Of a stretch of 22,399 nt of DNA, positions 1 to 7,690 are shown piece by piece; position 1 is the stretch's first letter, and the number at the start of each line of letters is the position of its first letter. The stretch spans positions 1-22,399 of the forward strand of contig UQLO01000037.1 of assembly GCA_900541865.1 (NCBI GenBank), written 5' to 3'. The stretch is from an uncultured Porphyromonadaceae bacterium (GTDB lineage Bacteria > Bacteroidota > Bacteroidia > Bacteroidales > Muribaculaceae). The position numbers were made by a program, and so were the translations under genes. Below the pieces are notes generated by a model that searched no databases, was not told the origin of the DNA, and saw nothing but the letters and a program-made list of their open reading frames with translations.

Positions 1-56
1 AAGGTCAACAAAAAAACTGTAAATCACAAATCGGTGCATAATTCGCATTTTTTTTG

Positions 57-64
57 TAACTTTG
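57..64 (+). promoter_or_regulatory. Putative Bacteroidetes -7 promoter box for fabG
   Basis: The octamer TAACTTTG matches the Bacteroidetes primary sigma factor -7 consensus TAnnTTTG exactly and follows a T-tract. No clear TTTG -33 box is visible at the expected distance. Transcription would begin a few bases downstream, giving fabG a leader of roughly 70 bases. The same octamer followed by C occurs upstream of dxr and upstream of the acyltransferase gene, which strengthens the assignment. Confidence 0.6.
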
Positions 65-74
65 CCGACACAAA

Positions 75-98
75 CGCCTTTCCCTGTCGGGAAGGGCG
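75..98 (+). promoter_or_regulatory. Leader hairpin of fabG
   Basis: Bases 75-84 pair with 89-98 to form a 10-base-pair stem with one G-U wobble, closed by a TGTC loop. It lies between the putative promoter and the fabG start. No T-run follows, so it is not an ordinary intrinsic terminator. The 40 or so bases after it are A-rich and should be unstructured, as is common at Bacteroidetes translation starts. It may affect mRNA stability or translation; that role is inferred. Confidence 0.5.
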
Positions 99-141
99 CT
101 GAACGCACGAAAATTACAAACCATTCAATACATTCATACAC

Positions 142-888
142 ATGAAATTGCTTGAAGGAAAAACAGCTCTTATCACGGGTGCAGCCCGCGGTATCGGCAA
201 GGCCCTTGCTCTGCGTTTCGCAGCCGAAGGTGCCAATATTGCTTTCACTGACCTCGTTATCGACGAAAACGGCAAAGAGACCGAAAAAGAAATAGAAGCA
301 CTGGGCGTCAAGGCCAAGGGCTATGCGTCGAATGCCGCCGACTTCGCTCAGACCCAGGAGGTCGTAAAGCAGGTAGTCGCCGACTTCGGTCGCATCGACA
401 TTCTTGTCAACAACGCCGGTATCACCAAGGACGGTCTGATGATGCGTATGACCGAAGCTCAGTGGGATGCAGTAATCAACGTCAACCTCAAGAGCGCCTT
501 CAACTTCATCAACGCCACCCTGCCCATCATGCTGCGCCAGCGCTCCGGCTCCATCATCAACATGGCTTCCGTAGTGGGCGTACACGGCAACGCCGGTCAG
601 AGCAACTACGCCGCCTCCAAGGCCGGCCTCATCGCCCTGGCTAAGAGTATCGCTCAGGAAGTGGGCAGCCGCGGCATCCGCGCAAACGCCATCGCTCCCG
701 GCTTCATCGAAACGGCCATGACCGCACAGCTCCCCGACGAGGTTCGCGAAGAGTGGAAGAAGAAAATTCCGCTGCGTCGCGGCGGCAAGGTCGAGGATAT
801 CGCCGATGTGGCTACTTTCCTCGCTTCCGACATGTCAAGCTACGTCACCGGCCAGGTTATCCAGGTCGACGGCGGCATGAATATGTAA
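142..888 (+). CDS. fabG: 3-oxoacyl-[acyl-carrier-protein] reductase FabG
   Basis: This 248-residue short-chain dehydrogenase has the normal length for FabG, the NADPH-dependent enzyme that reduces 3-oxoacyl-ACP to 3-hydroxyacyl-ACP in each cytoplasmic fatty-acid elongation cycle. The Rossmann TGxxxGIG motif is at residues 12-19 and NNAG at 90-93. The catalytic residues are all visible: N115, S143, Y156 and K160 in the order expected for classical SDR enzymes. The C-terminal VTGQVIQVDGGMNM is typical of FabG. The ATG at 142 follows an A-rich leader with no clear Shine-Dalgarno site. The gene stands alone between its own putative promoter and a likely terminator; no other fab gene is in the window. 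Another SDR activity cannot be excluded, but the sequence resembles FabG throughout. Confidence 0.93.
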   Translation: MKLLEGKTALITGAARGIGKALALRFAAEGANIAFTDLVIDENGKETEKEIEALGVKAKGYASNAADFAQTQEVVKQVVADFGRIDILVNNAGITKDGLMMRMTEAQWDAVINVNLKSAFNFINATLPIMLRQRSGSIINMASVVGVHGNAGQSNYAASKAGLIALAKSIAQEVGSRGIRANAIAPGFIETAMTAQLPDEVREEWKKKIPLRRGGKVEDIADVATFLASDMSSYVTGQVIQVDGGMNM

Positions 889-904
889 TACCTCATTCGA
901 TGGT

Positions 905-951
905 CTGCGGGGGCCTCTCCGGCGCCCGCAGCCATTCTTCTTTTTCTCTTC
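905..951 (+). terminator. Probable intrinsic terminator after fabG
   Basis: CTGCGGG-G-GCC at 905-915 pairs with GGC-G-CCCGCAG at 921-931, giving 10 paired bases around one G/G mismatch and a 5-base loop. A pyrimidine-rich tract (CATTCTTCTTTTTCTCTT) follows. The position between fabG and the exported hydrolase unit fits a terminator, though the tail is not a pure T-run. The remaining bases up to 1011 hold no recognisable promoter box. Confidence 0.55.
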
Positions 952-1011
952 TCTATCGCCGATAACCGCCGGCGCCTCGTTTTGCAGCCTTATTCTCAAT
1001 ACCGTATAACT

Positions 1012-2157
1012 ATGAAACAACTTTTTGAGGCTCTACGCCTCAAGCTGCAACCCACTTTGCGAAAAAACGCTGTCCGCGCTGCCGCTCTCTGCGCCGGCAT
1101 GGCCGTATGCACTGCTGCCTTGGCCGATCAGCCCGAACTGGACTACCGCAGCGCCGACGGACTCCCCGTGCTCGGCACTCTCGTGCCGGAAGCTTCGGCA
1201 CGCTACTCCCGCCTGCCCGACTCTCTGCAGGGGCAGGTGCGCGACGAGCTGTGGAATCTGGGCCTCAACTCGGCCGGCCTGAGCGTGCGGTTCCGCACCG
1301 ACTCCCGCTGTCTGGGCGTTAAATGGCACTCGCGCAACAAGTTCCGCATGAACCATATGACCGACACCGGTGTGCGCGGCCTCGACCTCTATGCCCTGAC
1401 CGATACGGGCTGGACCTTCGTCAACAGCGCCCGCCCCGGCTTCGCAAGCCATAACAACAGCAGCCGCCTTGCCTCCAATCTGCCCGAAGGCACCCGCGAG
1501 TATATGCTCTTCCTTTCGCTCTACGACGGCACCGACAGCCTCTACATCGGCGTTGACTCCGCCGCCATGCTGGCCGCTCCGGCTCTGGAAGTGCCGGTTC
1601 GCACGGCGCCGGTGGTGATGTACGGCACCAGCATCCTCCAGGGAGGCTGCGCCACCCGCCCCGGCATGGCCCACACCAATATTCTTCAGCGCAAACTAAA
1701 CCGAGAGGTCGTCAATCTGGGATTCAGCGGCAATGCCCGCCTCGACCCGGAAATAGCACGCCTAATGGCGTCGGCGCATAATCCGGCTCTTTTCGTCGTC
1801 GACGCCCTACCGAACTGCTCGGCCGACCTTGTCGACGAAAAAATGGAGAATTTCATCGCTATACTTCGCGCTGCCCATCCCGAGGTGCCCATTCTGCTCG
1901 TGGAGAGCCCCTGGTTTCCCATTATGCGCTGGGACGCTGAGGTGGAACAGACCTTGCGCGACAAAAACAGCCGTCTGCGCGCCATCTACGAGCGCCTCGC
2001 CGCCTCCGACACCAACCTCCACTATTTTGAGGCCGACGGCGTCTTCGCCGGCGACACCGAAAACACCGTCGACAACTACCACCTCACCGACGGTGGTTTC
2101 CGTGCCTTCGCCGACCGCCTCTCCCCGGTGATTCTGAATATTATAGCCAATCAATAA
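1012..2157 (+). CDS. Exported SGNH/GDSL-family hydrolase with GxDLY N-terminal domain
   Basis: The ATG at 1012 gives 381 residues; an in-frame TTG ten codons upstream is possible but less likely. Residues 1-38 look like a long signal peptide ending in ALA before DQPE. The N-terminal half carries GLDLY (123-127), the hallmark of the GxDLY beta-sandwich domain that precedes the catalytic domain in one SGNH family. The catalytic domain shows YGTSILQGG with nucleophile S207, the GFSGN block (N241) and a C-terminal DNYH (D354, H357). Family members are esterases or lipase-like enzymes; this domain pair is frequent in gut Bacteroidetes, but the substrate cannot be read from sequence. The GHL10-like gene follows after 17 bases, so the two are probably co-transcribed and may act on the same exported or surface polymer, for example by removing acetyl groups before chain cleavage. 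That link is inferred. Confidence 0.85.
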   Translation: MKQLFEALRLKLQPTLRKNAVRAAALCAGMAVCTAALADQPELDYRSADGLPVLGTLVPEASARYSRLPDSLQGQVRDELWNLGLNSAGLSVRFRTDSRCLGVKWHSRNKFRMNHMTDTGVRGLDLYALTDTGWTFVNSARPGFASHNNSSRLASNLPEGTREYMLFLSLYDGTDSLYIGVDSAAMLAAPALEVPVRTAPVVMYGTSILQGGCATRPGMAHTNILQRKLNREVVNLGFSGNARLDPEIARLMASAHNPALFVVDALPNCSADLVDEKMENFIAILRAAHPEVPILLVESPWFPIMRWDAEVEQTLRDKNSRLRAIYERLAASDTNLHYFEADGVFAGDTENTVDNYHLTDGGFRAFADRLSPVILNIIANQ

Positions 2158-2174
2158 ACCCAACAGATACACAA

Positions 2175-5042
2175 ATGAAACGACGACTACTTCTAACCGC
2201 CACCGCAGCTTTGCTGGCTGGAGCCGCTGTGTTCGCCGCCTCTCCCAAGCGAGAGCTCAGAAGCATCTGGCTCACTACCTATGTGAATATCGACTGGCCT
2301 TCGTCCGGCAGCATCGGCAATGCCGAAAAGAGCAAGGCCGACCTTATCGCCTACCTCGACAAACACCAGGACCGAAACTACACCGGCGTGTGCCTCCACG
2401 TGCGCTGTATGGCCGATGCTGTCTACAACTCGTCCTACGAGCCTTTCAGCCAGTACGTATCCGGAACCCGTGGCAAAGATCCCGGCTGGGATCCCCTGGC
2501 TTTTGCCGTGGAGGAGTGCCATAAGCGCGGTCTGGAATGTTACGCTTGGGTGAACCCCTATCGCTTCAACCGCAACAATCAGGCCCGTACTACCACGCAG
2601 GACAAATGGGTGCTCTCCCAGCCCGGTTGGATTATCGACAACGGCACCACCACCTCGCACAACGAATATCAGGTTTTCAACCCTGCCCTCCCCGAGGTGC
2701 GTGAGTATCTCCTCAAGATTATGAAGGAGATTTACACCAACTACCGCATCGACGGTATGCTCTTCGACGACTACTTCTATCCCAACGGCATTCCCGCAAA
2801 CAGCACCGCCCAGGACTACGCCGACTTCGTTGAGCAGACCGGTATCACCAACGGCACATCGCAGCAGATTGGCGATTGGCGTCGCGAAAATATCAATCTC
2901 TTTATCCGCCAGCTCTACGAGATGATTCAGAACGACCGCCCCGACATGCGCTTCGGCCTCAGCCCCGCCGGTATCGGCTACAAAGGCTGCAAGGACGTCG
3001 ACGGTCTCGAACCCCCGGGATTCGGCTCCGACTGGCAGTACGACGACATATACTCCGACCCCGTGGCTTGGCTCAACGACGGCAGCATCGACTTTATCTC
3101 GCCCCAGCTCTACTGGTTCTCCCGCTCGGGCAGCAACTCCTACACCACCGCCGCTCCCTACGACGGCCTGGCTCAATGGTGGAGCAACACCGCCGACTTC
3201 TTCGGTCGACACTTCTACTCCTCGATGGGTCCCTACCGCCTGGCCGACAACAACGGCAGCCCCGTCTACAACAACGAAAAGCACTGGGAGGACCTCTCCA
3301 ACCAAATCAACCTCAACCGCCAGTACAGCCGCAACAACGCTCCCGGCGCCATCATGTACTCCGCTAAGTATATGGACGGCCCCCTTTGCTCCGGATGGGG
3401 CGAATACCTCGAAGAGCACTCCTTCCAGAACAAGAGTCTCGTGCCCGTGGTCGACTGGAAAGAGCACGCCCCCCTCGCCAAGCCCGAAAACCTCACCTTT
3501 GAGGACGGCCGCAAGCTCCGCTGGACTGTAGCCAACGCCAACCCCGCTCCCTACGACCCCATTATCCGCTACTCCGTCTACGCCATTCCGGCCCACATCA
3601 AACTCGACAAGGCTATGACCGACGACGGCATCTCGGGCGCTTACCTGCTCGATGTGGTCTACGGCGGCGAATATGAAATTCCGACCCGCAAGCGCGAGGG
3701 CTACTGGTATGCTGTCTGCACCTACGACGGCTACGGCTTCGAGTCCGAACCCGCCACCGCCAACGAGGACGTCCCCGTAGTGGCCGTTACACGCGACGAA
3801 ACCGAATATGAATCATATGGTCAGCTCAATATCCGCAACCTTTGGTACCGAAGCACCGGCGAAGGCTTTGAAAACATCGAGTTCGACCCGGCAAACGGCA
3901 ATCTCAACCGTGGCATTGTCATCGACTCTGAGCGCGACCGCGTGCTCGTTTCGGGTCGTCGCGAAAACTCAAATGGCCCCGGTTATCTGCTTTCCTACAG
4001 CCTCTCCACGGGCCATTTCCTCGAGGAAATCGAGATTGCTTTCGATGATGTAACCTACCCCTGCAACGATATTTTCCGCGACAACAAGGGGAACTTCTAC
4101 ATCGTCAACCTCTCCACTGGCATAACATCGAGCAAGCCCGTCATAGTTCATCGTTTCGACCCCGCGACCAACACCGTAACCGAATGGGCTAAACTCTCCG
4201 GCGGTGCCGCCGCGCGCAAACGCATTGACTTTATCAACATCGAGGCACTAGACAACGGCGATTTCTATGCCTACGCCGCTCTTTCCAGCGGTTCGACCAT
4301 AGTTCGTTGGACCCTCGGCTCTGACGGAGCCATTAAGGAAACAGTGAGCAAGGAAGTCGACTCATTATATCCCTCCTCAGTATCCAACTTTGGACCTGCA
4401 CCCCGCATCTATTCGCTGGGCAACAATCGCGTTTTGGTCGACGGCACTTCAACCGCTCTGGCCGAGTATGACTTTAGCGGTGAAAATGCCACACTTGTGG
4501 CCGGCATAGGTTCCGATGTCTATCCCACCGGTTTCAGCAGCAACGGTATGACCCACTTCGGCCCCGGGGAGTGCTATCTGGCATATGCCGGCGCAGACCA
4601 CCAGACCTCCAACGGCATTAAGTTCAATATCACCACTGCCGATACCCACGACCTTGCCTCCCACAAACTTATGTGGCAGGTTCCGGGAATCAATATCGGC
4701 AATGAATGGTCTACCCATGCATCTACCCCTGTGGATGCCGTAACCGAAGGCACCCCCGATGCTTGGACTTCGCACATCGCAATGCTGGCTCCGGGCAACG
4801 GTATAGCCGTCTACAAAGTCACAGGTGCTTCCGCAGGCATTAACACTTCGGTCGAAACCGACGAATGTCGAATCATCGGCGGCAAGGCTTACTTCTCCGA
4901 GGCCACGGAAGCCGCCTTCTACGACCTGAGCGGCCGCAGCGTGCACTCCATCTCCAACGGCACTTCCATCTCGCTGCCCGCCACCCCGGGCCTCTACATC
5001 CTTAAATATGGTGCAAAGGCTCGTCGCGTGATTGTTCGCTAA
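2175..5042 (+). CDS. GHL10 family (family 10-like) glycosyl hydrolase with type IX-like C-terminal tail
   Basis: This is a 955-residue exported protein. Residues 1-22 form a signal peptide (basic start, hydrophobic core, FAA). From about residue 26 the sequence is GHL10-like (formerly DUF187): RELRSIWLTTYVNIDWPSS, an AWVNPYRFN block, and the acidic DGMLFDDYFYP block around 196-206, which carries likely catalytic carboxylates. This part runs to about residue 400. Relatives include E. coli DigH (YddW), which cleaves denuded peptidoglycan glycan strands, so a glycan substrate is plausible but unproven. A fibronectin-III-like stretch follows, roughly 430-530. Residues 540-880 contain repeated beta-rich segments that I cannot assign confidently. 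The last 70 residues (AAFYDLSGRSV, then LPATPGLYILKYG, ending ARRVIVR) look like a type IX secretion sorting domain. Third-position G/C drops in the latter half compared with neighbouring genes. Confidence 0.85.
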   Translation: MKRRLLLTATAALLAGAAVFAASPKRELRSIWLTTYVNIDWPSSGSIGNAEKSKADLIAYLDKHQDRNYTGVCLHVRCMADAVYNSSYEPFSQYVSGTRGKDPGWDPLAFAVEECHKRGLECYAWVNPYRFNRNNQARTTTQDKWVLSQPGWIIDNGTTTSHNEYQVFNPALPEVREYLLKIMKEIYTNYRIDGMLFDDYFYPNGIPANSTAQDYADFVEQTGITNGTSQQIGDWRRENINLFIRQLYEMIQNDRPDMRFGLSPAGIGYKGCKDVDGLEPPGFGSDWQYDDIYSDPVAWLNDGSIDFISPQLYWFSRSGSNSYTTAAPYDGLAQWWSNTADFFGRHFYSSMGPYRLADNNGSPVYNNEKHWEDLSNQINLNRQYSRNNAPGAIMYSAKYMDGPLCSGWGEYLEEHSFQNKSLVPVVDWKEHAPLAKPENLTFEDGRKLRWTVANANPAPYDPIIRYSVYAIPAHIKLDKAMTDDGISGAYLLDVVYGGEYEIPTRKREGYWYAVCTYDGYGFESEPATANEDVPVVAVTRDETEYESYGQLNIRNLWYRSTGEGFENIEFDPANGNLNRGIVIDSERDRVLVSGRRENSNGPGYLLSYSLSTGHFLEEIEIAFDDVTYPCNDIFRDNKGNFYIVNLSTGITSSKPVIVHRFDPATNTVTEWAKLSGGAAARKRIDFINIEALDNGDFYAYAALSSGSTIVRWTLGSDGAIKETVSKEVDSLYPSSVSNFGPAPRIYSLGNNRVLVDGTSTALAEYDFSGENATLVAGIGSDVYPTGFSSNGMTHFGPGECYLAYAGADHQTSNGIKFNITTADTHDLASHKLMWQVPGINIGNEWSTHASTPVDAVTEGTPDAWTSHIAMLAPGNGIAVYKVTGASAGINTSVETDECRIIGGKAYFSEATEAAFYDLSGRSVHSISNGTSISLPATPGLYILKYGAKARRVIVR

Positions 5043-5069
5043 CGGCGTCCGCAGCGTTACACTCCACTG

Positions 5070-5110
5070 TCCGCAGTGTCCGATATCGGACACTGCGGAT
5101 TTTCTTTTAT
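5070..5110 (+). terminator. Perfect 30-base palindromic terminator
   Basis: Bases 5070-5099 form a perfect palindrome: TCCGCAGTGTCC, then GATATC at the centre, then GGACACTGCGGA. It is followed by TTTTCTTTTAT at 5100-5110. This is an intrinsic terminator for the hydrolase pair, working only on the plus strand because no T-run lies on the other side. An 8-base direct repeat, GTCCGCAG, occurs at 5047-5054 and again at 5069-5076, running into the left arm. Confidence 0.8.
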
Positions 5111-5154
5111 CCTTGTCTTTCAGAGCTTTGCATTTTTGGCCCGATTTTGGCAGC

Positions 5155-5179
5155 TATTGTTGGCACAACAAGACCAATA
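5155..5179 (+). promoter_or_regulatory. Candidate promoter and operator-like dyad before the efflux genes
   Basis: TATTGTTG at 5155-5162 differs by one base from the -7 consensus TAnnTTTG, and TTTG at 5135-5138 could serve as a -33 box at slightly short spacing. An inverted repeat overlaps it: TTGTTG (5157-5162), GCA, CAACAA (5166-5171). A further pair, TATTG (5155-5159) and CAATA (5175-5179), encloses it. The position just before the adaptor start suits a regulated promoter, but the matches are short and could be chance. Confidence 0.3.
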
Positions 5180-5180
5180 T

Positions 5181-6428
5181 ATGGACCGAACACTTTCACC
5201 CAAAGAAATACGCCGAGCGCGCCTCCGCAAACTCATCGGACCCGGCGTCGGCATAGCCTGCGCGGCCGGGCTGGCTGTATGGCTCTTCAGCGCCGGAACT
5301 CCCTCCGCCGAGCTCTCCGGGCTGCGCCTGGGCGCCGCCGACCGCGGCAACGTCGCTTCTTCGATCATCACCGGCGGCAAAGTAGTAGCCGCCTCTCAGA
5401 TTCAAGTCAATTCGCCGGTGGCCTCGAGCATACTGGAGGTAAACTGCCGCGTAGGCGACCAAGTGGAAGCCGGCACTCCCCTGCTCACCCTCGACCTGGA
5501 GCACACTCGCGCCGAGCTAAGCCGTAAAACCGACCAACTGCGCATGAAAGAACTCGCCTTGGAGCAGCAGTTGGCCCGCGACCGCACCGAGCTGGCCCGC
5601 ATAGCCATGGAGATAGAAGTTGCGCAAATGCGCACCCGCACACTGGAGGTCGAGCTGGCCAACGAGCGCTATCTCGACAGCATCGGCACCGGCACGGGCG
5701 ACCGGGTTCGACAAGCCGAGTTCGAGCTGGCCACCCAGAGCCTCACCCTCAGCCAGCTCCGCCAGCAGCTCGAAAACGAAACCGCCGCGCGCAATGCCGC
5801 CACAGCCTCCGGACGCCTTGAGATTGAAATTATGCGCACCGAGGCCGAGCAAGCCCGGCGGACCCTCGCCGATGCCTATATCCGCGCCCCGCGGCGCTCC
5901 ACGGTCACCGAGATAAACGACGTTGTCGGCGCTCAGGTCTCTCCGGGGCAGAAGTTGGCCGTGGTGTCCGACTTGGGCCACTACAAGGTTGAGGCGTCGG
6001 CCGGGGAGATGTATGCCGGCGTTCTCACTCCGGGTGTCCCGGTGAGTGTGAAAATCGAAGGACACACCCTTGAGGGCACCGTCAGCGGCGTGTCGCCGAC
6101 CTCGACCGACAGCCGCCTCGCCTTCACCGTGGCGCTTGCCGACGACTCCGCCGCCGTGCTCCGCCACGGCCAGCGGCCCCAAGTGTACGTACACCGCGAG
6201 CTTCTCTCCGATGTGGTGCGAATACCCTTCCCGGCATACTACACCACTCCGGGGCAGTACGACGTGTATATCCGGCAGGGCAACGAGCTGCACCTGCGCA
6301 CAGTACGCCTGGGCGCTGCAAGCTACGACTACGTGGAGGTTGTCGACGGCATAGAACCCGGTGAGGAAGTGGTGACCACCGACCTTGCCCGCTTCAACAA
6401 AGCTAAAACAATAAAAATCAAGCAATAA
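5181..6428 (+). CDS. HlyD/MacA-type periplasmic adaptor of an ABC efflux system
   Basis: I place the start at ATG 5181 (415 residues). An in-frame ATG at 5076 lies inside the terminator palindrome and would add 35 residues of non-coding character. A single hydrophobic segment at about 18-38 anchors the protein in the inner membrane. Next come the first half of a biotinyl-lipoyl domain (ILEVNCRVGDQVEAGTPLLTLD, about 84-105), a long charged helical hairpin to about 235 that would reach the TolC channel, the second lipoyl half (DAYIRAPRRSTVTEI... GAQVSPGQ), a beta-barrel and a membrane-proximal domain. Such adaptors join an inner-membrane transporter to an outer-membrane channel. The first permease starts on the last base of this stop codon, and the ATPase and channel genes follow, so all parts are encoded together. 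The substrate is unknown. Confidence 0.88.
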   Translation: MDRTLSPKEIRRARLRKLIGPGVGIACAAGLAVWLFSAGTPSAELSGLRLGAADRGNVASSIITGGKVVAASQIQVNSPVASSILEVNCRVGDQVEAGTPLLTLDLEHTRAELSRKTDQLRMKELALEQQLARDRTELARIAMEIEVAQMRTRTLEVELANERYLDSIGTGTGDRVRQAEFELATQSLTLSQLRQQLENETAARNAATASGRLEIEIMRTEAEQARRTLADAYIRAPRRSTVTEINDVVGAQVSPGQKLAVVSDLGHYKVEASAGEMYAGVLTPGVPVSVKIEGHTLEGTVSGVSPTSTDSRLAFTVALADDSAAVLRHGQRPQVYVHRELLSDVVRIPFPAYYTTPGQYDVYIRQGNELHLRTVRLGAASYDYVEVVDGIEPGEEVVTTDLARFNKAKTIKIKQ

Positions 6429-7687
6429 TGAAAACCTTAAAACAACTGTGGGAGTTGGTGAAGAGCCAGAAGCTCTATACCTTCATCTACATCCTCGGCA
6501 CGGCCCTCGCGCTGGCTTCGGTGACGGTGTACGCGGTGCAGATCCACACCAAGATAGCACCTGTCTACCCCGAAAAGAACCGCATGCGGATGGCTATGGT
6601 GCCCCAGGTGAAACTGGAAATGCCCAATTACTTCACTTCCATATCCTCCTTGTCGCTCAGCGCCGTCAAGACCTACCTTTGGGATATACCGGCTGCCGAC
6701 GACAAAACTGCCCTCTACTCCGATTGGGAGAAAAAAACCGCCCAGAGCCAAACAGGCGGCGAAGACCCCGTGGTGCAGCGCAACGGCGTCGACGAGGGCT
6801 TTTTCCGCATCTTCGACCTCGACTTTCTGGCCGGCGCCCCCCTCACCGCCGACGACCTTGCGGCCCACGAGCGCAAAGCTCTCATCGACAGCTACACGGC
6901 CCGCAAAATATTCGGCGCCCTTGAGCCCCGGGAAATTTTGGGCCGCGAATTTACAATCGACTATATGCCCTACCGCGTGGCGGGCGTGTTCCGCCCCATG
7001 TCGGAGGCGCTCCCGGTGTCGTTCGCCAATGTTCTGGTCCCCTACACCACCATTGCCGACTACGACGAGGTAGACCGCGAAATGCTCGGCAACTTTGAGG
7101 TCATCTACCTCACCGACGACATCGGGGCCATCCGCAACGAGCTCAAAAACGTCGAAACCCGCTTCAACACCTCCCACGACAACCTCATCGTCGACTTCAT
7201 GGGGCTCCCGCTGGGCAGCACGGAGTATATTTTCAACCGAGGTTCCGCGCAGAATGAATTTGTGCTTTCCGACGTGCTTATCACCATTCTTTTCACCTTC
7301 CTGGTGCTCTTGCTGATACCAGCGCTGAACCTCAGCGGCATGGTTGCCGGACGCATGGAAGGTCGCCTCCCCGAACTCGGTGTGCGCAAAACCTACGGTG
7401 CCCGACCGGCCGCGCTGCTGCGGGGGCTGCTGTGGGAAAACCTCATCCTCACCATTGTCGGCGGTATGTTGGGCTTCTTCATGGCCTGGCTCCTTCTGAC
7501 AACCGGCGTCATGGGCGTCGATACCCTCAGAGGCGACAATGTCAGCGCCTCCTCGGGCATGGTCTTCGCTCCGGCCGTGTTTGCTTTCTGCTTCGTGGTT
7601 TGCCTGATCCTCAATCTGCTGTCGGCTCTTCTGCCGGCCTGGAAGGCCTTGCGCCGACCCATCGTCGAATCTCTTAAAGAAAAATAA
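6428..7687 (+). CDS. MacB/FtsX-type ABC transporter permease (first of two)
   Basis: This 419-residue permease has the MacB topology: one N-terminal membrane helix (about 17-37), a large periplasmic domain (about 40-280), then three membrane helices near 284-306, 333-358 and 375-402. The segment ELGVRKTYGA after the second helix matches the conserved EIGIRKALGA-like cytoplasmic loop of the FtsX/MacB family that contacts the ATPase. The ATG shares one base with the adaptor stop (TAATG), which suggests translational coupling. Unlike E. coli MacB it carries no fused ATPase; that subunit is encoded separately two genes on. MacB-type proteins work as mechanotransmitters that drive substrates from the periplasm through TolC. 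Together with the next, clearly different permease it probably forms a heterodimer. The substrate could be a peptide, lipid, lipoprotein or drug. Confidence 0.88.
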   Translation: MKTLKQLWELVKSQKLYTFIYILGTALALASVTVYAVQIHTKIAPVYPEKNRMRMAMVPQVKLEMPNYFTSISSLSLSAVKTYLWDIPAADDKTALYSDWEKKTAQSQTGGEDPVVQRNGVDEGFFRIFDLDFLAGAPLTADDLAAHERKALIDSYTARKIFGALEPREILGREFTIDYMPYRVAGVFRPMSEALPVSFANVLVPYTTIADYDEVDREMLGNFEVIYLTDDIGAIRNELKNVETRFNTSHDNLIVDFMGLPLGSTEYIFNRGSAQNEFVLSDVLITILFTFLVLLLIPALNLSGMVAGRMEGRLPELGVRKTYGARPAALLRGLLWENLILTIVGGMLGFFMAWLLLTTGVMGVDTLRGDNVSASSGMVFAPAVFAFCFVVCLILNLLSALLPAWKALRRPIVESLKEK

Positions 7688-7690
7688 GCC

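Noticed and set aside
982..1011. TTG start ten codons upstream of the SGNH hydrolase ATG
   Set aside because: ATG 1012 gives a better signal peptide start (MKQLF) and the ten extra residues add nothing recognisable.
2193..3596. Long open frame on the minus strand (467 codons) opposite the GHL10-like gene
   Set aside because: It is Val/Gly-rich with no recognisable motif and mirrors the codon periodicity of the GC-rich plus-strand gene, which has clear domains.
5076..5180. N-terminal extension of the adaptor from ATG 5076
   Set aside because: The codons fall within the terminator palindrome and its T-run; ATG 5181 gives a normal adaptor N-terminus with basic residues before the membrane helix.
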